A stretch of 64,000 nt of DNA from Pontivivens nitratireducens (lineage in GTDB: Bacteria > Pseudomonadota > Alphaproteobacteria > Rhodobacterales > Rhodobacteraceae). The notes under the pieces are model-generated. The model was not told the DNA's origin, ran no database searches, and worked only from the letters and a program-made list of their open reading frames with translations. A program made the translations under genes and the position numbers. The DNA is taken from NCBI RefSeq assembly GCF_014235845.1, contig NZ_JACJUQ010000001.1, forward strand, positions 462,628 to 526,627. The letters run 5' to 3'. The stretch's first letter is position 1; every line of letters starts with the position of its first letter. Shown here one piece after another: positions 44,745 to 55,039 of the stretch.

Positions 44745-44745
44745 G

Positions 44746-44774
44746 AAAGGGGCGTCCATGTGGCGCCCCTTTTT
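44746..44774. terminator. Bidirectional terminator between purA and the J-domain gene
   Basis: AAAGGGGCG (44746-44754) and CGCCCCTTT (44764-44772) pair perfectly; TTA follows on the plus strand and TTCTTC on the minus strand. It separates two converging genes. Confidence 0.8.
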
Positions 44775-44797
44775 ACGTCATGCAGGTTTGCGAAAGG

Positions 44798-45457
44798 TTA
44801 TTCGGGGAAGGATCGCGAAACCTTGATCTGGTCCCAGGCCCAGACGACCTCCTGCAACTTATCCTCGTCGTCGCGCTTTCCGCCGTTCATGTCGGGGTGA
44901 AGGTCCTTGACCATGCTTTTGTAAACCTTGCGCAATTCGGACTTTGTCAACGTGTCCTCCGCGCCGAGGATGTCGAGGGCCTTACGCTCCGTCGGGGGCA
45001 GCTTGCGCTTGCGCGGGCGGTTGGGGGCGCTGGCGGGGTTCATCGTGGCGTTTTCGCCCAGCACCTGCATGGGATCGTCGAAGCCGAAGCGGGCCCAGGC
45101 GCGCCCCTCGGTGTGGGAGGCGGTCTTTGCCTTCTCGGCCCCGGTCTTGAACGACCATGTGGGCCGTTCACCGACGCGGTCCTTTTCGAGCTGCTCGTCG
45201 AACTCCTCCTCGGTATGATATTCGAAGAAGTTCCATTTCTGATTGTACTCGCGGATATGCTCCTTGCAGAACCAGAAGAATTCTTCGAGCCTCTCGCGGG
45301 ATTTAGGTGCGCGATACAGGCCCTTTTCCTGGCAGCCGGGGCTGTCGCAGGGTTTCGTGGACGTGTTGACGGCGCCCGATTGACCACGCGATTTCGCGCG
45401 CCGCCGCTTATCTGCGCCGACGGAAATGTCAAAATCGAACGGGTTGTTACGGGCCAT
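44798..45457 (-). CDS. J-domain protein with N-terminal Cys-rich segment
   Basis: A 219-residue protein with a C-terminal J domain, HPD motif at residues 187-189 (KDLHPDMNGG) and ILGAEDTLTKSELRKVYKSM before it. J domains stimulate the ATPase of DnaK. The N-terminal half carries CDSPGCQEKGLYRAP and FWFCKEH, spaced Cys/His residues that could bind zinc. It has no glycine-rich region or client-binding domain of classical DnaJ. This architecture is common in alphaproteobacteria, where it usually sits beside bolA, as here (divergent, 99 bases). Confidence 0.87.
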   Translation of the reverse strand: MARNNPFDFDISVGADKRRRAKSRGQSGAVNTSTKPCDSPGCQEKGLYRAPKSRERLEEFFWFCKEHIREYNQKWNFFEYHTEEEFDEQLEKDRVGERPTWSFKTGAEKAKTASHTEGRAWARFGFDDPMQVLGENATMNPASAPNRPRKRKLPPTERKALDILGAEDTLTKSELRKVYKSMVKDLHPDMNGGKRDDEDKLQEVVWAWDQIKVSRSFPE

Positions 45458-45556
45458 GCCAAATCTCTCCTGCCGGGACTACTTCCGAGTCGGGAGACGA
45501 GAGTTTAGACTTATCCCAGCGGAGGTGAAGAGCCGCAGAGCCCAAGGAGATCAGTT

Positions 45557-45817
45557 TTGCGTGTGGCAGATCGTATCAGTTTGAAATTACAGGAAACCTT
45601 TGACCCCACCCGGTTGGAGGTCGTGGACGAATCCCATCTTCACGCCGGTCATGCCGGTGCGCCTGATGGCGGGCAGAGCCATTTTCACGTGGTCATGCGC
45701 GCCGATGCGTTCGACGGGTTGAGCAGAGTTGCCGCCCATCGGCGGGTAAATGCCGCCTTGAAGGAGGAACTGGCCGGGCCGATCCATGCGCTGTCCCTCG
45801 ACGTGGCGGCGCGTTAA
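45557..45817 (+). CDS. bolA: BolA-family protein
   Basis: An 86-residue BolA protein. Typical features are ISLKLQETFDPTRLEVVDES and SHFHVVMRADAFDGLSRVAAHR, with the conserved His that helps bind a [2Fe-2S] cluster together with a monothiol glutaredoxin. It acts in iron-sulfur trafficking and stress morphology. There is no ATG: the TTG at 45557 lies seven bases after AAGGAG and fits best; the GTG at 45563 is the alternative. Confidence 0.88.
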   Translation: MRVADRISLKLQETFDPTRLEVVDESHLHAGHAGAPDGGQSHFHVVMRADAFDGLSRVAAHRRVNAALKEELAGPIHALSLDVAAR

Positions 45818-45865
45818 CCGAGCGGCTGCACTGCGACGGACAGAGGCGGCAGCGCGCACGCAATG

Positions 45866-47023
<1,158 letters not shown>

Positions 47024-47192
47024 CCCTGACCTTTCGGTTGTGCTCCGGTCGAAGATTGATCCGCTGTCGGACCGGCGTCAAGCAGGCGTATCGCCCCTTG
47101 CGCCAAAATGGGAATCGTCGTCTAGTTTGATCGACAGGCGATCAAAATCATGCCGTGAGAGTGTGAACAGAACGATCGCAGATGGGGATTAC

Positions 47193-48194
47193 ATGCGCGA
47201 CACCATCGCACCGCTACTGGATGTAGCGCAGCTGAAGACCGTATTTCACACACGATCCGGCGCGGTTCACGCGGTGAATTCGGTCTCGTTCTCGGTCGCG
47301 CCGGGTGAACTGGTGGGGGTTGTCGGTGAAAGCGGCTCGGGCAAGTCCGTCACGATGATGAGCCTGATGAACCTGCTGCCCCGCTCGGCTGAGATTGTCG
47401 GCGGGGAGGTCCTGTTCGAGGGGCGCGACGTGCGTGCGATGAACCGGGCGGAACTGCTGCGGTTGCGCGGGCGTGACGTGGGGTTTGTGTTTCAGGATCC
47501 CATGACCTCTCTCAACCCGGTGTTCACCGTCGGGCGCCAGATCACGGAACGCCTGCGCAAGCATATGAACATGAGCAAGGCCGAGGCCAAGATGCGCGCG
47601 GCGGAGTTGCTGAGTCTGGTCGGCATTTCCGATGCTGCCCGGCGATTGCAGGATTATCCCCACCAGTTTTCCGGCGGTATGCGTCAGCGGGTGGTCATCG
47701 CCATTGCTCTGGCGTGTGACCCCAAATTGCTGATCGCGGATGAGCCGACCACGGCGCTGGACGTGACCATTCAGGCGCAGATCATCGCGTTGGTGCGCGA
47801 TCTGCGGCAGAAGCTCGACATGGGAATCGTCTGGATCACCCATGATCTGGGCGTGGTCGCTGGCATCGCGGACCGCGTGATCGTGATGTATGCTGGCCAG
47901 ATCGTCGAGCAGGGGCCGGTGCGCGAATTGTTTGCCCGCCCGCAGCATCCCTATACCCGCGCTTTGCTGGAAACCTTGCCAAGTGTTACGGGCGCGCGGT
48001 CCGAACGATTGCGAACCATTGAGGGGCAACCGCCCTCGCTAGGAGGGGCGCCGGATCGCTGCCCCTTCGCGCCGCGCTGCGCACATACGTTCGGGCGGTG
48101 CCTGACGGAAAACCCCCAGCGGATCGAGGTCGGCGGCGGCCATGATGTTGCCTGCTGGTGGGATCCGCAAACCGGGGAGATGCGCCATGTCTGA
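47193..48194 (+). CDS. dppD: Peptide ABC transporter ATPase (DppD-like)
   Basis: A 333-residue ATPase of the oligopeptide/dipeptide transporter family. It has the Walker A GESGSGKS near residue 46, the signature [12 protein letters not shown], and Walker [14 protein letters not shown]. The C-terminal extension with four cysteines ([14 protein letters not shown] and following) is the oligopeptide C-terminal region. ATG at 47193 begins [14 protein letters not shown]; the longer frame has no ribosome-binding site. It overlaps the second ATPase by eight bases. Confidence 0.93.
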   Translation: MRDTIAPLLDVAQLKTVFHTRSGAVHAVNSVSFSVAPGELVGVVGESGSGKSVTMMSLMNLLPRSAEIVGGEVLFEGRDVRAMNRAELLRLRGRDVGFVFQDPMTSLNPVFTVGRQITERLRKHMNMSKAEAKMRAAELLSLVGISDAARRLQDYPHQFSGGMRQRVVIAIALACDPKLLIADEPTTALDVTIQAQIIALVRDLRQKLDMGIVWITHDLGVVAGIADRVIVMYAGQIVEQGPVRELFARPQHPYTRALLETLPSVTGARSERLRTIEGQPPSLGGAPDRCPFAPRCAHTFGRCLTENPQRIEVGGGHDVACWWDPQTGEMRHV

Positions 48195-49242
48195 GATGGC
48201 GCCGATCAAGCCGCTGGTCGAAGTTCGCGACCTGACCATGCATTTTGACATCCACGCCGGTATCCTGCGCCGCAAGGTCGGCGCGGTGAAGGCGGTGGAT
48301 GGGCTGAGCTTCGATATCATGGAGGGGGAGACTCTGGGCCTGGTCGGAGAAAGCGGCTGCGGCAAGTCCACGACCGGTCGCGCGATCCTGCGGCTTTACG
48401 ATCCTACGGCGGGGTCGGTGCGGATCGGCGGAGTGGACGTGGCATCGCTGGGCAGTGCGGACCTGCGCCGTGCCCGACCGCAGATGCAGATGATCTTTCA
48501 GGATCCGCAGGCCAGCCTGAACCCGCGCATGACCGTCGGCTCGATCATCGCGGAACCGTTGCGCGAACATAGCGATATGGACCGCGCCGCACGCGACGTC
48601 CGGGTGCGGGAGTTGATGGACGCGGTCGGCCTGAACCGGGCGTTTGCCAGCCGCTATCCTCACGAGTTTTCGGGCGGTCAGCGGCAGCGGATCGGCATCG
48701 CGCGCGCCCTGGCGCTGAACCCCAGGTTCATTGTCTGTGATGAGCCGATCGCGGCGCTGGATGTGTCCATCCAGGCGCAGGTGGTCAATCTGCTGGAGGA
48801 TTTGCAGCGCGATCTGGGCCTGACCTATCTGTTCATCAGCCACGATCTGAGCATGGTGCGCCACCTCGCGAACCGAGTGGCGGTGATGTATCTGGGCAAG
48901 ATCGTGGAGCTTGCCCCGCGCGATGCGCTGTATTCCGATCCGCGCCATCCCTACACCGAGGCATTGCTGAGCGCGGTTCCCGTCGCGGATCCCGTGGTGG
49001 AGGCTACGCGCCAACAGATCATTCTGCAGGGCGACGTGCCCAGCCCGGCGAACCCGCCGAAGGGCTGCAACTTCTGCACGCGCTGCCCCAAGGTGATGCC
49101 GGTCTGCCACGAGGTGTCGCCAGTATTTGTCGAGCATATGCCGGGCCGGTTTGCCGCGTGTCATCTGATTGATGAAGAAAAAGACGCAAGTGTATTGCGC
49201 GAAAACAAAAATGATAATGTCCAACAAGGAGAGACCCAATGA
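48187..49242 (+). CDS. dppF: Peptide ABC transporter ATPase (DppF-like)
   Basis: A 351-residue ATPase forming the heterodimer with DppD. It has [19 protein letters not shown] (Walker A), [27 protein letters not shown] (signature) and [15 protein letters not shown] (Walker B). The C-terminus has the cysteine-rich [14 protein letters not shown]. Stop and start with the binding protein gene overlap as ATGA. Confidence 0.93.
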   Translation: MSEMAPIKPLVEVRDLTMHFDIHAGILRRKVGAVKAVDGLSFDIMEGETLGLVGESGCGKSTTGRAILRLYDPTAGSVRIGGVDVASLGSADLRRARPQMQMIFQDPQASLNPRMTVGSIIAEPLREHSDMDRAARDVRVRELMDAVGLNRAFASRYPHEFSGGQRQRIGIARALALNPRFIVCDEPIAALDVSIQAQVVNLLEDLQRDLGLTYLFISHDLSMVRHLANRVAVMYLGKIVELAPRDALYSDPRHPYTEALLSAVPVADPVVEATRQQIILQGDVPSPANPPKGCNFCTRCPKVMPVCHEVSPVFVEHMPGRFAACHLIDEEKDASVLRENKNDNVQQGETQ

Positions 49243-50945
49243 AAAAGATCGGTTTCCTGATGGCCGCGACCGCGCTGGTCGCCGCCGGTTCCGCCCATGC
49301 CGAGTCCCATGAGGGCCGCGCCACGGACGGTCACCTCAACATCATCTACTGGCAGGCGCCCTCTCTGCTGAACCCCTATCTGTCTGGCGGCACGAAGGAG
49401 CTGGAGGCCTCCAGCCTCGTGATCGAACCGCTGGCCCGGTATGACGAGACAGGCACGATGGTGCCGTTTTTGGTGGATGAAATTCCCACAGTGGACAATG
49501 GCGGCGTGTCCGAGGATCTGACCACGATCACCTGGACGCTGAGCGAGGGCATCAAGTGGTCCGATGGCACGCCATTGACGGCGGCGGATGCGGTGTTCAC
49601 CTGGCAGTACTGCACCGATCCCGAATCCGGTTGCGCGCAGCTTTCCAATTACAACGATGTGGAAAGCGTCGAGGCGGTGGACGATCGAACGATCAAGATC
49701 ACCTTCAGCGTGCCCAAGCCGTTCCCCTACGGCCCGTTCGTCGGTGCGCAATCGCCCATTATCCAGGCCGCGCAATTCGCGGATTGTCTGGGGGCGGCGG
49801 CACCGACCTGCACGGATGCGAACTTCGCCCCCATCGGCACCGGGCCGTTTGTCGTCACCGATTTCAAGGCGAACGACGTCGCAAGCTTCGTCGCGAATGA
49901 GAATTACCGCGACCCGATGAAGCCTGCCTTCGCGACACTGAACCTCAAGGGCGGCGGCGATGCGGCATCGGCGGCGCGGTCCGTTCTGGAAACGGGTGAG
50001 TTCGATTACGCCTGGAACCTTCAGGTGGAGCCGGAAATCCTGAACCAGATGGCAGCAGCAGGACAGGGCACGGTCGTGTCGGCCTTCGGCACTTCGGTGG
50101 AGCGGATGCACGTCAACCAGACCGATCCCGACCCCGAACTGGGGGACGAACGGGCCACGGTGGCACATCCGCATCCGTTCCTGACCGACCCGAATGTCAG
50201 CCGGGCGCTGTCGCTTGCCATTGACCGGGAGATTCTGGTCGAGGCGGGCTATGGCTCCTCCGGTCAGCCGACCTGTAACGTGCTGCCCGCGCCGGCGATC
50301 TATGCATCGACCAACAACGACTGGTGCCTGAACTACGATCCCGATGAGGCAAACCGCCTGCTGGATGAGGCCGGTTGGGTCATGGGCGATGACGGCGTGC
50401 GCACCAAGGACGGCGAGCGTCTGAGCATACTCTACCAGACCTCCACCAACTCCGTCCGCCAAGGCACGCAGGCGCTGGTCAAGCAGATGTGGGAGGAGAT
50501 CGGGGTCGAGACGGAGCTGCGCAATATCGACGGCTCGGTATTCTTCGGCGGCGATCCTTCCTCACCCGATACGTTCCAGAAGTTCTTTGCCGATATCGAG
50601 ATGTATACCAACAATTTCGACGGCACGGACCCTGAGCGGTACATGGGCAACTGGGCCTGCGCCGAAATCCCCTCGCCCGAGACGCAGTGGCAGGGCTCGA
50701 ACATGCAGCGCTTCTGTTCCGAGGAATATGACGCGCTGGTCGTCGAGTTCGGCCAGACCGCCGCATTGGAGGATCGCGCGGCACTGGCGATCAAGATGAA
50801 CGACATGCTGATGAACAGCGGCTCGATCATTCCGCTGGTGCACCGTGGCGGCGTCTCGGCCCATTCCAACACGTTGGAGGGCGTCCTGATGAATGAGTGG
50901 GACAGCGAGTTGTGGAACATCGCGGACTGGACCCGCGCCGAATAA
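49239..50945 (+). CDS. dppA: Peptide ABC transporter substrate-binding protein
   Basis: A 568-residue periplasmic binding protein of the SBP_bac_5 (DppA/OppA) family. The signal peptide is about 21 residues ([21 protein letters not shown]). The mature part has [15 protein letters not shown] and [20 protein letters not shown], typical of the family, and [18 protein letters not shown] near the end. It would deliver peptides or a related solute to the permeases. AAGGAGAG precedes the ATG. A hairpin follows the gene, probably favouring its expression over the permeases. Confidence 0.93.
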   Translation: MKKIGFLMAATALVAAGSAHAESHEGRATDGHLNIIYWQAPSLLNPYLSGGTKELEASSLVIEPLARYDETGTMVPFLVDEIPTVDNGGVSEDLTTITWTLSEGIKWSDGTPLTAADAVFTWQYCTDPESGCAQLSNYNDVESVEAVDDRTIKITFSVPKPFPYGPFVGAQSPIIQAAQFADCLGAAAPTCTDANFAPIGTGPFVVTDFKANDVASFVANENYRDPMKPAFATLNLKGGGDAASAARSVLETGEFDYAWNLQVEPEILNQMAAAGQGTVVSAFGTSVERMHVNQTDPDPELGDERATVAHPHPFLTDPNVSRALSLAIDREILVEAGYGSSGQPTCNVLPAPAIYASTNNDWCLNYDPDEANRLLDEAGWVMGDDGVRTKDGERLSILYQTSTNSVRQGTQALVKQMWEEIGVETELRNIDGSVFFGGDPSSPDTFQKFFADIEMYTNNFDGTDPERYMGNWACAEIPSPETQWQGSNMQRFCSEEYDALVVEFGQTAALEDRAALAIKMNDMLMNSGSIIPLVHRGGVSAHSNTLEGVLMNEWDSELWNIADWTRAE

Positions 50946-50955
50946 GCGCGAAGCA

Positions 50956-50979
50956 GGAGCGGCGATGCGTCGCCGCTCC
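50956..50979 (+). terminator. Intercistronic hairpin after the binding protein gene
   Basis: GGAGCGGCGA (50956-50965) and TCGCCGCTCC (50970-50979) pair perfectly around TGCG. A short C-run and TGTTTTT follow after several bases. It likely protects or partially terminates the upstream message, giving excess binding protein relative to the permeases. Confidence 0.65.
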
Positions 50980-51017
50980 ACCCCCCTGTTTTTCAAGGCT
51001 ATCACCCCGAGGCGTCG

Positions 51018-52028
51018 ATGTTCGCATTTACAATCCGCAGACTGCTGTTCGCGATCCCGACGCTTCTGGCCATCAGCTTTATTATCTTCGCGATCCTGGA
51101 CCTGGCCCCCAGCGATCCGACCGGAAACCTGCCGCTGACCATCTCACCCGAGGTGCGGGCGCAGATCCGGTCCTCACTGGGTTTGGACGAACCGTTTCCG
51201 ATCCGCTATCTGCTGTGGCTCAAACAGTTTTTCATCAACGAACCGCTCAACCTGATCGAGGGGTGGACCGGCTGGACCCTGGGCGATGGAGAGCGGATGC
51301 GCGTCACCTCATGGGCGACGCGATCCCCGGTGGTCGATCTGATCATCGAGCGGATGCCGCAAACCCTGTGGGTCGTCGGCATGAGTCAGGTGATCGCCAT
51401 CGTGATCGCGGTGCCGATCGGCGTCATCTCCGCCTACAAGCAATATTCGTGGTTCGACCAGATCGGCACCTTTGTCAGCATGGTCGGATTTTCGATCCCG
51501 ACCTTTTTTACCGGGCTGGTGTTCATCGTTCTGTTTTCCGTGCATCTGCAATGGTTTCCGTCGATCTATGACACCAACCACGTGATCGACAGTTGGGATA
51601 GTTTCGTGTTTCAGATCAAGCAGATGATCATGCCGACCATGGTTCTGGCGCTGGCGACGGCGGCGCAGTTGAGCCGGTATATGCGGGCCTCCATGCTGGA
51701 CAATCTGCAACAGGATTACGTGCGCACCGCCCGTGCGAAGGGTCTGACGGAGCGGGTGGTGGTCATGATCCATGTTCTGCGAAACTCGATGATCCCGGTG
51801 GTTACGGTGATCGCGCTGAACATTCCCACGATCTTTGGCGGGGCGATCATAACGGAGCAGATCTTCCGCGTGAACGGCATCGGGCAGCTGTTGATCATCG
51901 GCATCCAGGGGGCCGATATTCCGCTGGTACAGACGCTGACCTTCATTTTTGCGGTGCTTATCGTACTGTTCAACCTTATCGCCGATGTCCTCTACGGCAT
52001 TCTGGACCCGAGGATTCGCTATGAGTGA
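51018..52028 (+). CDS. dppB: Peptide ABC transporter permease (DppB-like)
   Basis: A 336-residue permease with six spans. It starts MFAFTIRRLLFAIPTLLAIS, the conserved first span, and has the EAA-type loop RTARAKGLTERVVVMIHVLRNS near residue 235 that docks to the ATPases. The segment LDNLQQDYVRTARAKG is a family hallmark. There is a gap of 72 bases from the binding protein gene, and eight bases overlap with the next permease. Confidence 0.93.
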   Translation: MFAFTIRRLLFAIPTLLAISFIIFAILDLAPSDPTGNLPLTISPEVRAQIRSSLGLDEPFPIRYLLWLKQFFINEPLNLIEGWTGWTLGDGERMRVTSWATRSPVVDLIIERMPQTLWVVGMSQVIAIVIAVPIGVISAYKQYSWFDQIGTFVSMVGFSIPTFFTGLVFIVLFSVHLQWFPSIYDTNHVIDSWDSFVFQIKQMIMPTMVLALATAAQLSRYMRASMLDNLQQDYVRTARAKGLTERVVVMIHVLRNSMIPVVTVIALNIPTIFGGAIITEQIFRVNGIGQLLIIGIQGADIPLVQTLTFIFAVLIVLFNLIADVLYGILDPRIRYE

Positions 52029-52953
52029 TCAGGACCGTATCTTCGCCCAAACTGTGGTCGATGAGGTGGAGGAGCGTCCCCGCACCCTGTTGCGTGACGT
52101 GTGGAGCCAGTTTACCGCCCACCGTGGCGCGATGGCGGGCTTGGCGGTGTTTCTGGTGATCGTTTTGGGCGTCAGTTTCGGTCCGTTCATTCATACGATT
52201 GATCCGACCTACAGCGATTTTCGGGCCCGCAACCAGGGGATGAGCCTGGCGCATCCGATGGGAACCGACAATCTGGGTCGGGACATGTTCGCGCAGGTGC
52301 TGCAAGGCGGGCGAGTCTCGCTGCTCGTCGGAGTCACGGCGATGGCCATTGCGATGTTCTTCGGCACATTGGTGGGCGTGCTTGCCGGGTATTTCCGCAG
52401 GCTCGACGGGATCTTAATGCGTGTGACAGATTTGTTTCTGGCGCTGCCTATCCTGCCGTTATTGCTTGTTATTATCATGCTGTTCCGTGATACGCTGCGC
52501 AAAGCCTTCGGGCCGGAGGCGGGGATATTCCTGCTGATCGTTTTCATTATCGGGATCACGTCGTGGATGCAGACCGCTCGGATCGTGCGCGGCGATGTGT
52601 TGGCGCTGAAGGAACGGGAGTTCGTGCTGGCCGCGCGGTCCATCGGCACACCTGCGCACCGGATCATCCTGCGGCATGTCCTGCCGAATGTTTTGAGCCC
52701 GATCATGGTGTCCGCGACGCTGGGCATCGCGACGGCAATCATCACGGAAAGCGCGCTCAGCTTCCTCGGCCTCGGCTTTCCCAGCGATTTTCCGACCTGG
52801 GGGCGTCTGTTGTTCGACGGCGCGAACTTCATGACATTGACGCCCAGCCGGGTGATCTGGCCCGGATTGATGCTGTCCCTGACGGTATTGTCGGTGAACT
52901 ATGTCGGAGACGGACTTCGCGACGCGCTCGATCCGCATATCCGGGGGCGCTGA
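52021..52953 (+). CDS. dppC: Peptide ABC transporter permease (DppC-like)
   Basis: A 310-residue permease pairing with DppB. It has the hallmark [21 protein letters not shown] and the EAA loop [20 protein letters not shown] near residues 200-220. [20 protein letters not shown] and [20 protein letters not shown] are characteristic of DppC/OppC. It completes the transporter operon; the next frame begins within its stop codon. Confidence 0.93.
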   Translation: MSDQDRIFAQTVVDEVEERPRTLLRDVWSQFTAHRGAMAGLAVFLVIVLGVSFGPFIHTIDPTYSDFRARNQGMSLAHPMGTDNLGRDMFAQVLQGGRVSLLVGVTAMAIAMFFGTLVGVLAGYFRRLDGILMRVTDLFLALPILPLLLVIIMLFRDTLRKAFGPEAGIFLLIVFIIGITSWMQTARIVRGDVLALKEREFVLAARSIGTPAHRIILRHVLPNVLSPIMVSATLGIATAIITESALSFLGLGFPSDFPTWGRLLFDGANFMTLTPSRVIWPGLMLSLTVLSVNYVGDGLRDALDPHIRGR

Positions 52954-53326
52954 TCCTCACGCTGCTGGCTGGCATGGCAGCGGCGCAGGAGATTGTCGTG
53001 TCCGTGGTGAACGCCGAACTGCATCGCGGGCCACAGGGCGCGTGGGATATTCACGGCATCGTCTACAATGTCGGCGATGTGCCGATCACCCTACTGGGGG
53101 CCGACGGGCCGGATGGTGAGGACGGGTATATCTTTGCCACGCATGACGATATCACCGAGGAGCTTTTCGAGATCGCGCTGCAACCTGGCAATGCGCTGGA
53201 CCTGATGCACGGGGGCCTGTTCCTGCGGTTTGAGGATCTCGCGCCCCCCCGGTGGGGGAGGCGTCGATCTCGTTCTATTTCGACGGATTCGTGATGCCGG
53301 TGGATGTGCGGGTCATGCGCCCCTAG
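52950..53326 (+). pseudogene. Frameshifted small secreted protein gene
   Basis: The frame runs through a signal-like [15 protein letters not shown] into [14 protein letters not shown] and [20 protein letters not shown], with [21 protein letters not shown] at its end, a pattern recalling the copper chaperone PCuAC fold (His/Met residues). After a run of seven Cs at 53244-53250 the reading frame breaks. With eight Cs it would continue [20 protein letters not shown] and stop at TAG, 53324-53326. The start is unclear: CTG at 52950 overlaps the dppC stop as CTGA, and the first ATG is at 52974. The stop codon is the target of the IS inserted right behind it. Confidence 0.6.
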
Positions 53327-54164
53327 GCTCAGGACTCATTGATCCACCATATTACGGTTGCAGCAATGCATATTGCTGAGAAGAAGGTGTGCGCGCATCG
53401 GTCGTAGCGGGTCGCGATGCGGCGCCAGTCTTTGAGGCGACCGAACATACGTTCGACGAGGTTGCGTCGACGATAGGTGCGCTTGCAGTAGGGGGCTGGA
53501 TGATTGCGCCCCTTGCGGGGTGGGATGCAGGGTTCGATGCCACGCGCCGTAATTGCAGCCCTTAACGCATCACCGTCGTACCCCTTGTCCCGCCGATCAG
53601 GGTCCTGGCGGACGTAGGAAGCGCCGGGAGAATGGTCGCGGCACCTTTGTCGTCGCCAACTTGGCCTTCGGTGAGCAGCATGATGATGGGCCGCCCCACC
53701 TGATCGCACACGGCATGCAGCTTCGAGTTCAGGCCGCCTTTGGTTCTCCCGATACGCCGGGGAAGCACCCCCCTTTTAGCAGGCTGGCGGCTGTCCGGTG
53801 TGCCTTCAGATGGGTCGCGTCGATCATCACCTCGTCCGGTTCGTCGCCTTGGGCAGCAAGGCCTGCGAAGATCCGGTCGAACACGCCCATTCGGCTCCAC
53901 CGCACAAAGCGATTGTAGAGCGTCTTGTGTGGGCCGTAGTCGGCCGGTGCATCGCCAGCGCACCCCATTGCGAATGACGAAAACGATGCCTGAGACAACC
54001 TTGCGATCATCGACCCTCGCAACGCCGTGCGACAAAGGAAAGAACGGTTCAATCCGGCGCATCTGCGCCGCCGAAAGCCAAAACAAATCACTCATCACGA
54101 CACCTCCATGCCGCCAGTGAGTCAGAGATCGTTCAAGCCCGCAATCATTTAATGGGTCCTGAGC
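53327..54164 (-). mobile_element. IS5-family (IS427-like) insertion sequence, copy 1
   Basis: An 838-base element bounded by inverted repeats GCTCAGGACTCATT (left) and AATGGGTCCTGAGC (right), one mismatch, and flanked by CTAG on both sides (53323-53326 and 54165-54168), a short target repeat of the kind this family makes. The transposase is on the minus strand. The element sits immediately behind the stop codon of the frameshifted gene downstream of dppC. A second copy, identical as far as I can see, is at 62776-63613. Confidence 0.88.
53329..54095 (-). pseudogene. IS5-family transposase, copy 1, with extra frameshifts
   Basis: The transposase is spread over three frames. It begins MSDLFWLSAAQMRRIEPFFP with GGAGGTG upstream. 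After NGVRWR one base is missing and the protein continues DAPADYGPHKTLYNRF in another frame. It then shifts at AAAAGGGGGG (SLLKGG to RRIGRTKGGLNSKLHAV), the usual site of programmed frameshifting in this group. A third break near LIGD/KGYDGDALR is due to two extra Gs. The end is RRNLVERMFGRLKDWRRIAT, with the DDE-family final Glu. Only the middle shift is expected, so this protein is probably inactive. Confidence 0.75.
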
Positions 54165-54232
54165 CTAGGGAGTGTGCATTTTGGCAATGATGGGGTTGGA
54201 TTGCGCATCATCACCGATGAGCAGGATGCCGG

Positions 54233-55039
54233 TCATTTGCCATGATAGACCGCCGGACGCTTCTCCATGAAGCTGCGTGGACCCTCACGTGCGTCCTCGC
54301 TGGCAAAGACGGGAGCGGCGAATTCCAACTCCATCGCTAGAGCCTTGTCCTCCGGAAATCCGACGCAGGAGCGGGCCGAGCGGCGGATTGCCTGGACCGC
54401 AATAGGTCCTTTTCCAGCGATGCGTTCTGCTAGTTCCATAGCCACCCCCATAACCTCGGAGGCTGGCACAACGCGATTGAGGAATCCCCATTGATAGGCT
54501 GTGGACGCGTCGACGAGATCTCCCGTCAGGAGAAGTTCCATCGCACGTGGCATGGTCAGTTGCTGCGGCAATCTTACGGTCGAGCCTCCTGCCGGAAAAA
54601 TTGCCCAATTTACCTCTTGGACACCAAACATAGCCGTGTCGGCTGCAATGCGCAGATCCGTGCCTTGTACTAATTCCATGCCGCCCGCGATGGCGGAACC
54701 ATTGATCGCGGCGATAACCGGCTTGCCTACGTCGTAGCCGCGCAGAAGGGCTCGGTGCAAAAGGTCGGGATTCGCTTTGAAGCGGCGATCCCACTCGTCC
54801 TCAGGCTCGCGCGCGCCGCTCATCAATGGGATCAGGCGTCCGAGATCGGCGCCTGCACTAAAGGCTTTGTCACCGGTGCCCGTGACGACGATCGCACGGA
54901 TCATGTTGTCCCCGCGTAAGTCTTCGAAGGCATCCGCCATGATACAGAGTGTCTCTGGATCCAAGGCGTTCCGGACATGGGGCCTATTGATCGTCACCAA
55001 GCCAACGTGGCCGGTCTTTTCGAGGAGCACCTTGTTCAT
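54233..55039 (-). CDS. Enoyl-CoA hydratase/isomerase family protein (crotonase)
   Basis: A 268-residue crotonase. The oxyanion hole is formed by AFSAGADL and GSAIAGGMEL; the two catalytic Glu positions are kept (AGGMELV and FGVQEVNWAI). The reaction is likely hydration or isomerisation of an unsaturated acyl-CoA made by the adjacent synthetase. Its ATG overlaps the synthetase stop by one base (TGATG). Codon use looks slightly less GC-biased than in the core region, consistent with the accessory location. The 64 bases between it and the IS hold no gene. Confidence 0.88.
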   Translation of the reverse strand: MNKVLLEKTGHVGLVTINRPHVRNALDPETLCIMADAFEDLRGDNMIRAIVVTGTGDKAFSAGADLGRLIPLMSGAREPEDEWDRRFKANPDLLHRALLRGYDVGKPVIAAINGSAIAGGMELVQGTDLRIAADTAMFGVQEVNWAIFPAGGSTVRLPQQLTMPRAMELLLTGDLVDASTAYQWGFLNRVVPASEVMGVAMELAERIAGKGPIAVQAIRRSARSCVGFPEDKALAMELEFAAPVFASEDAREGPRSFMEKRPAVYHGK

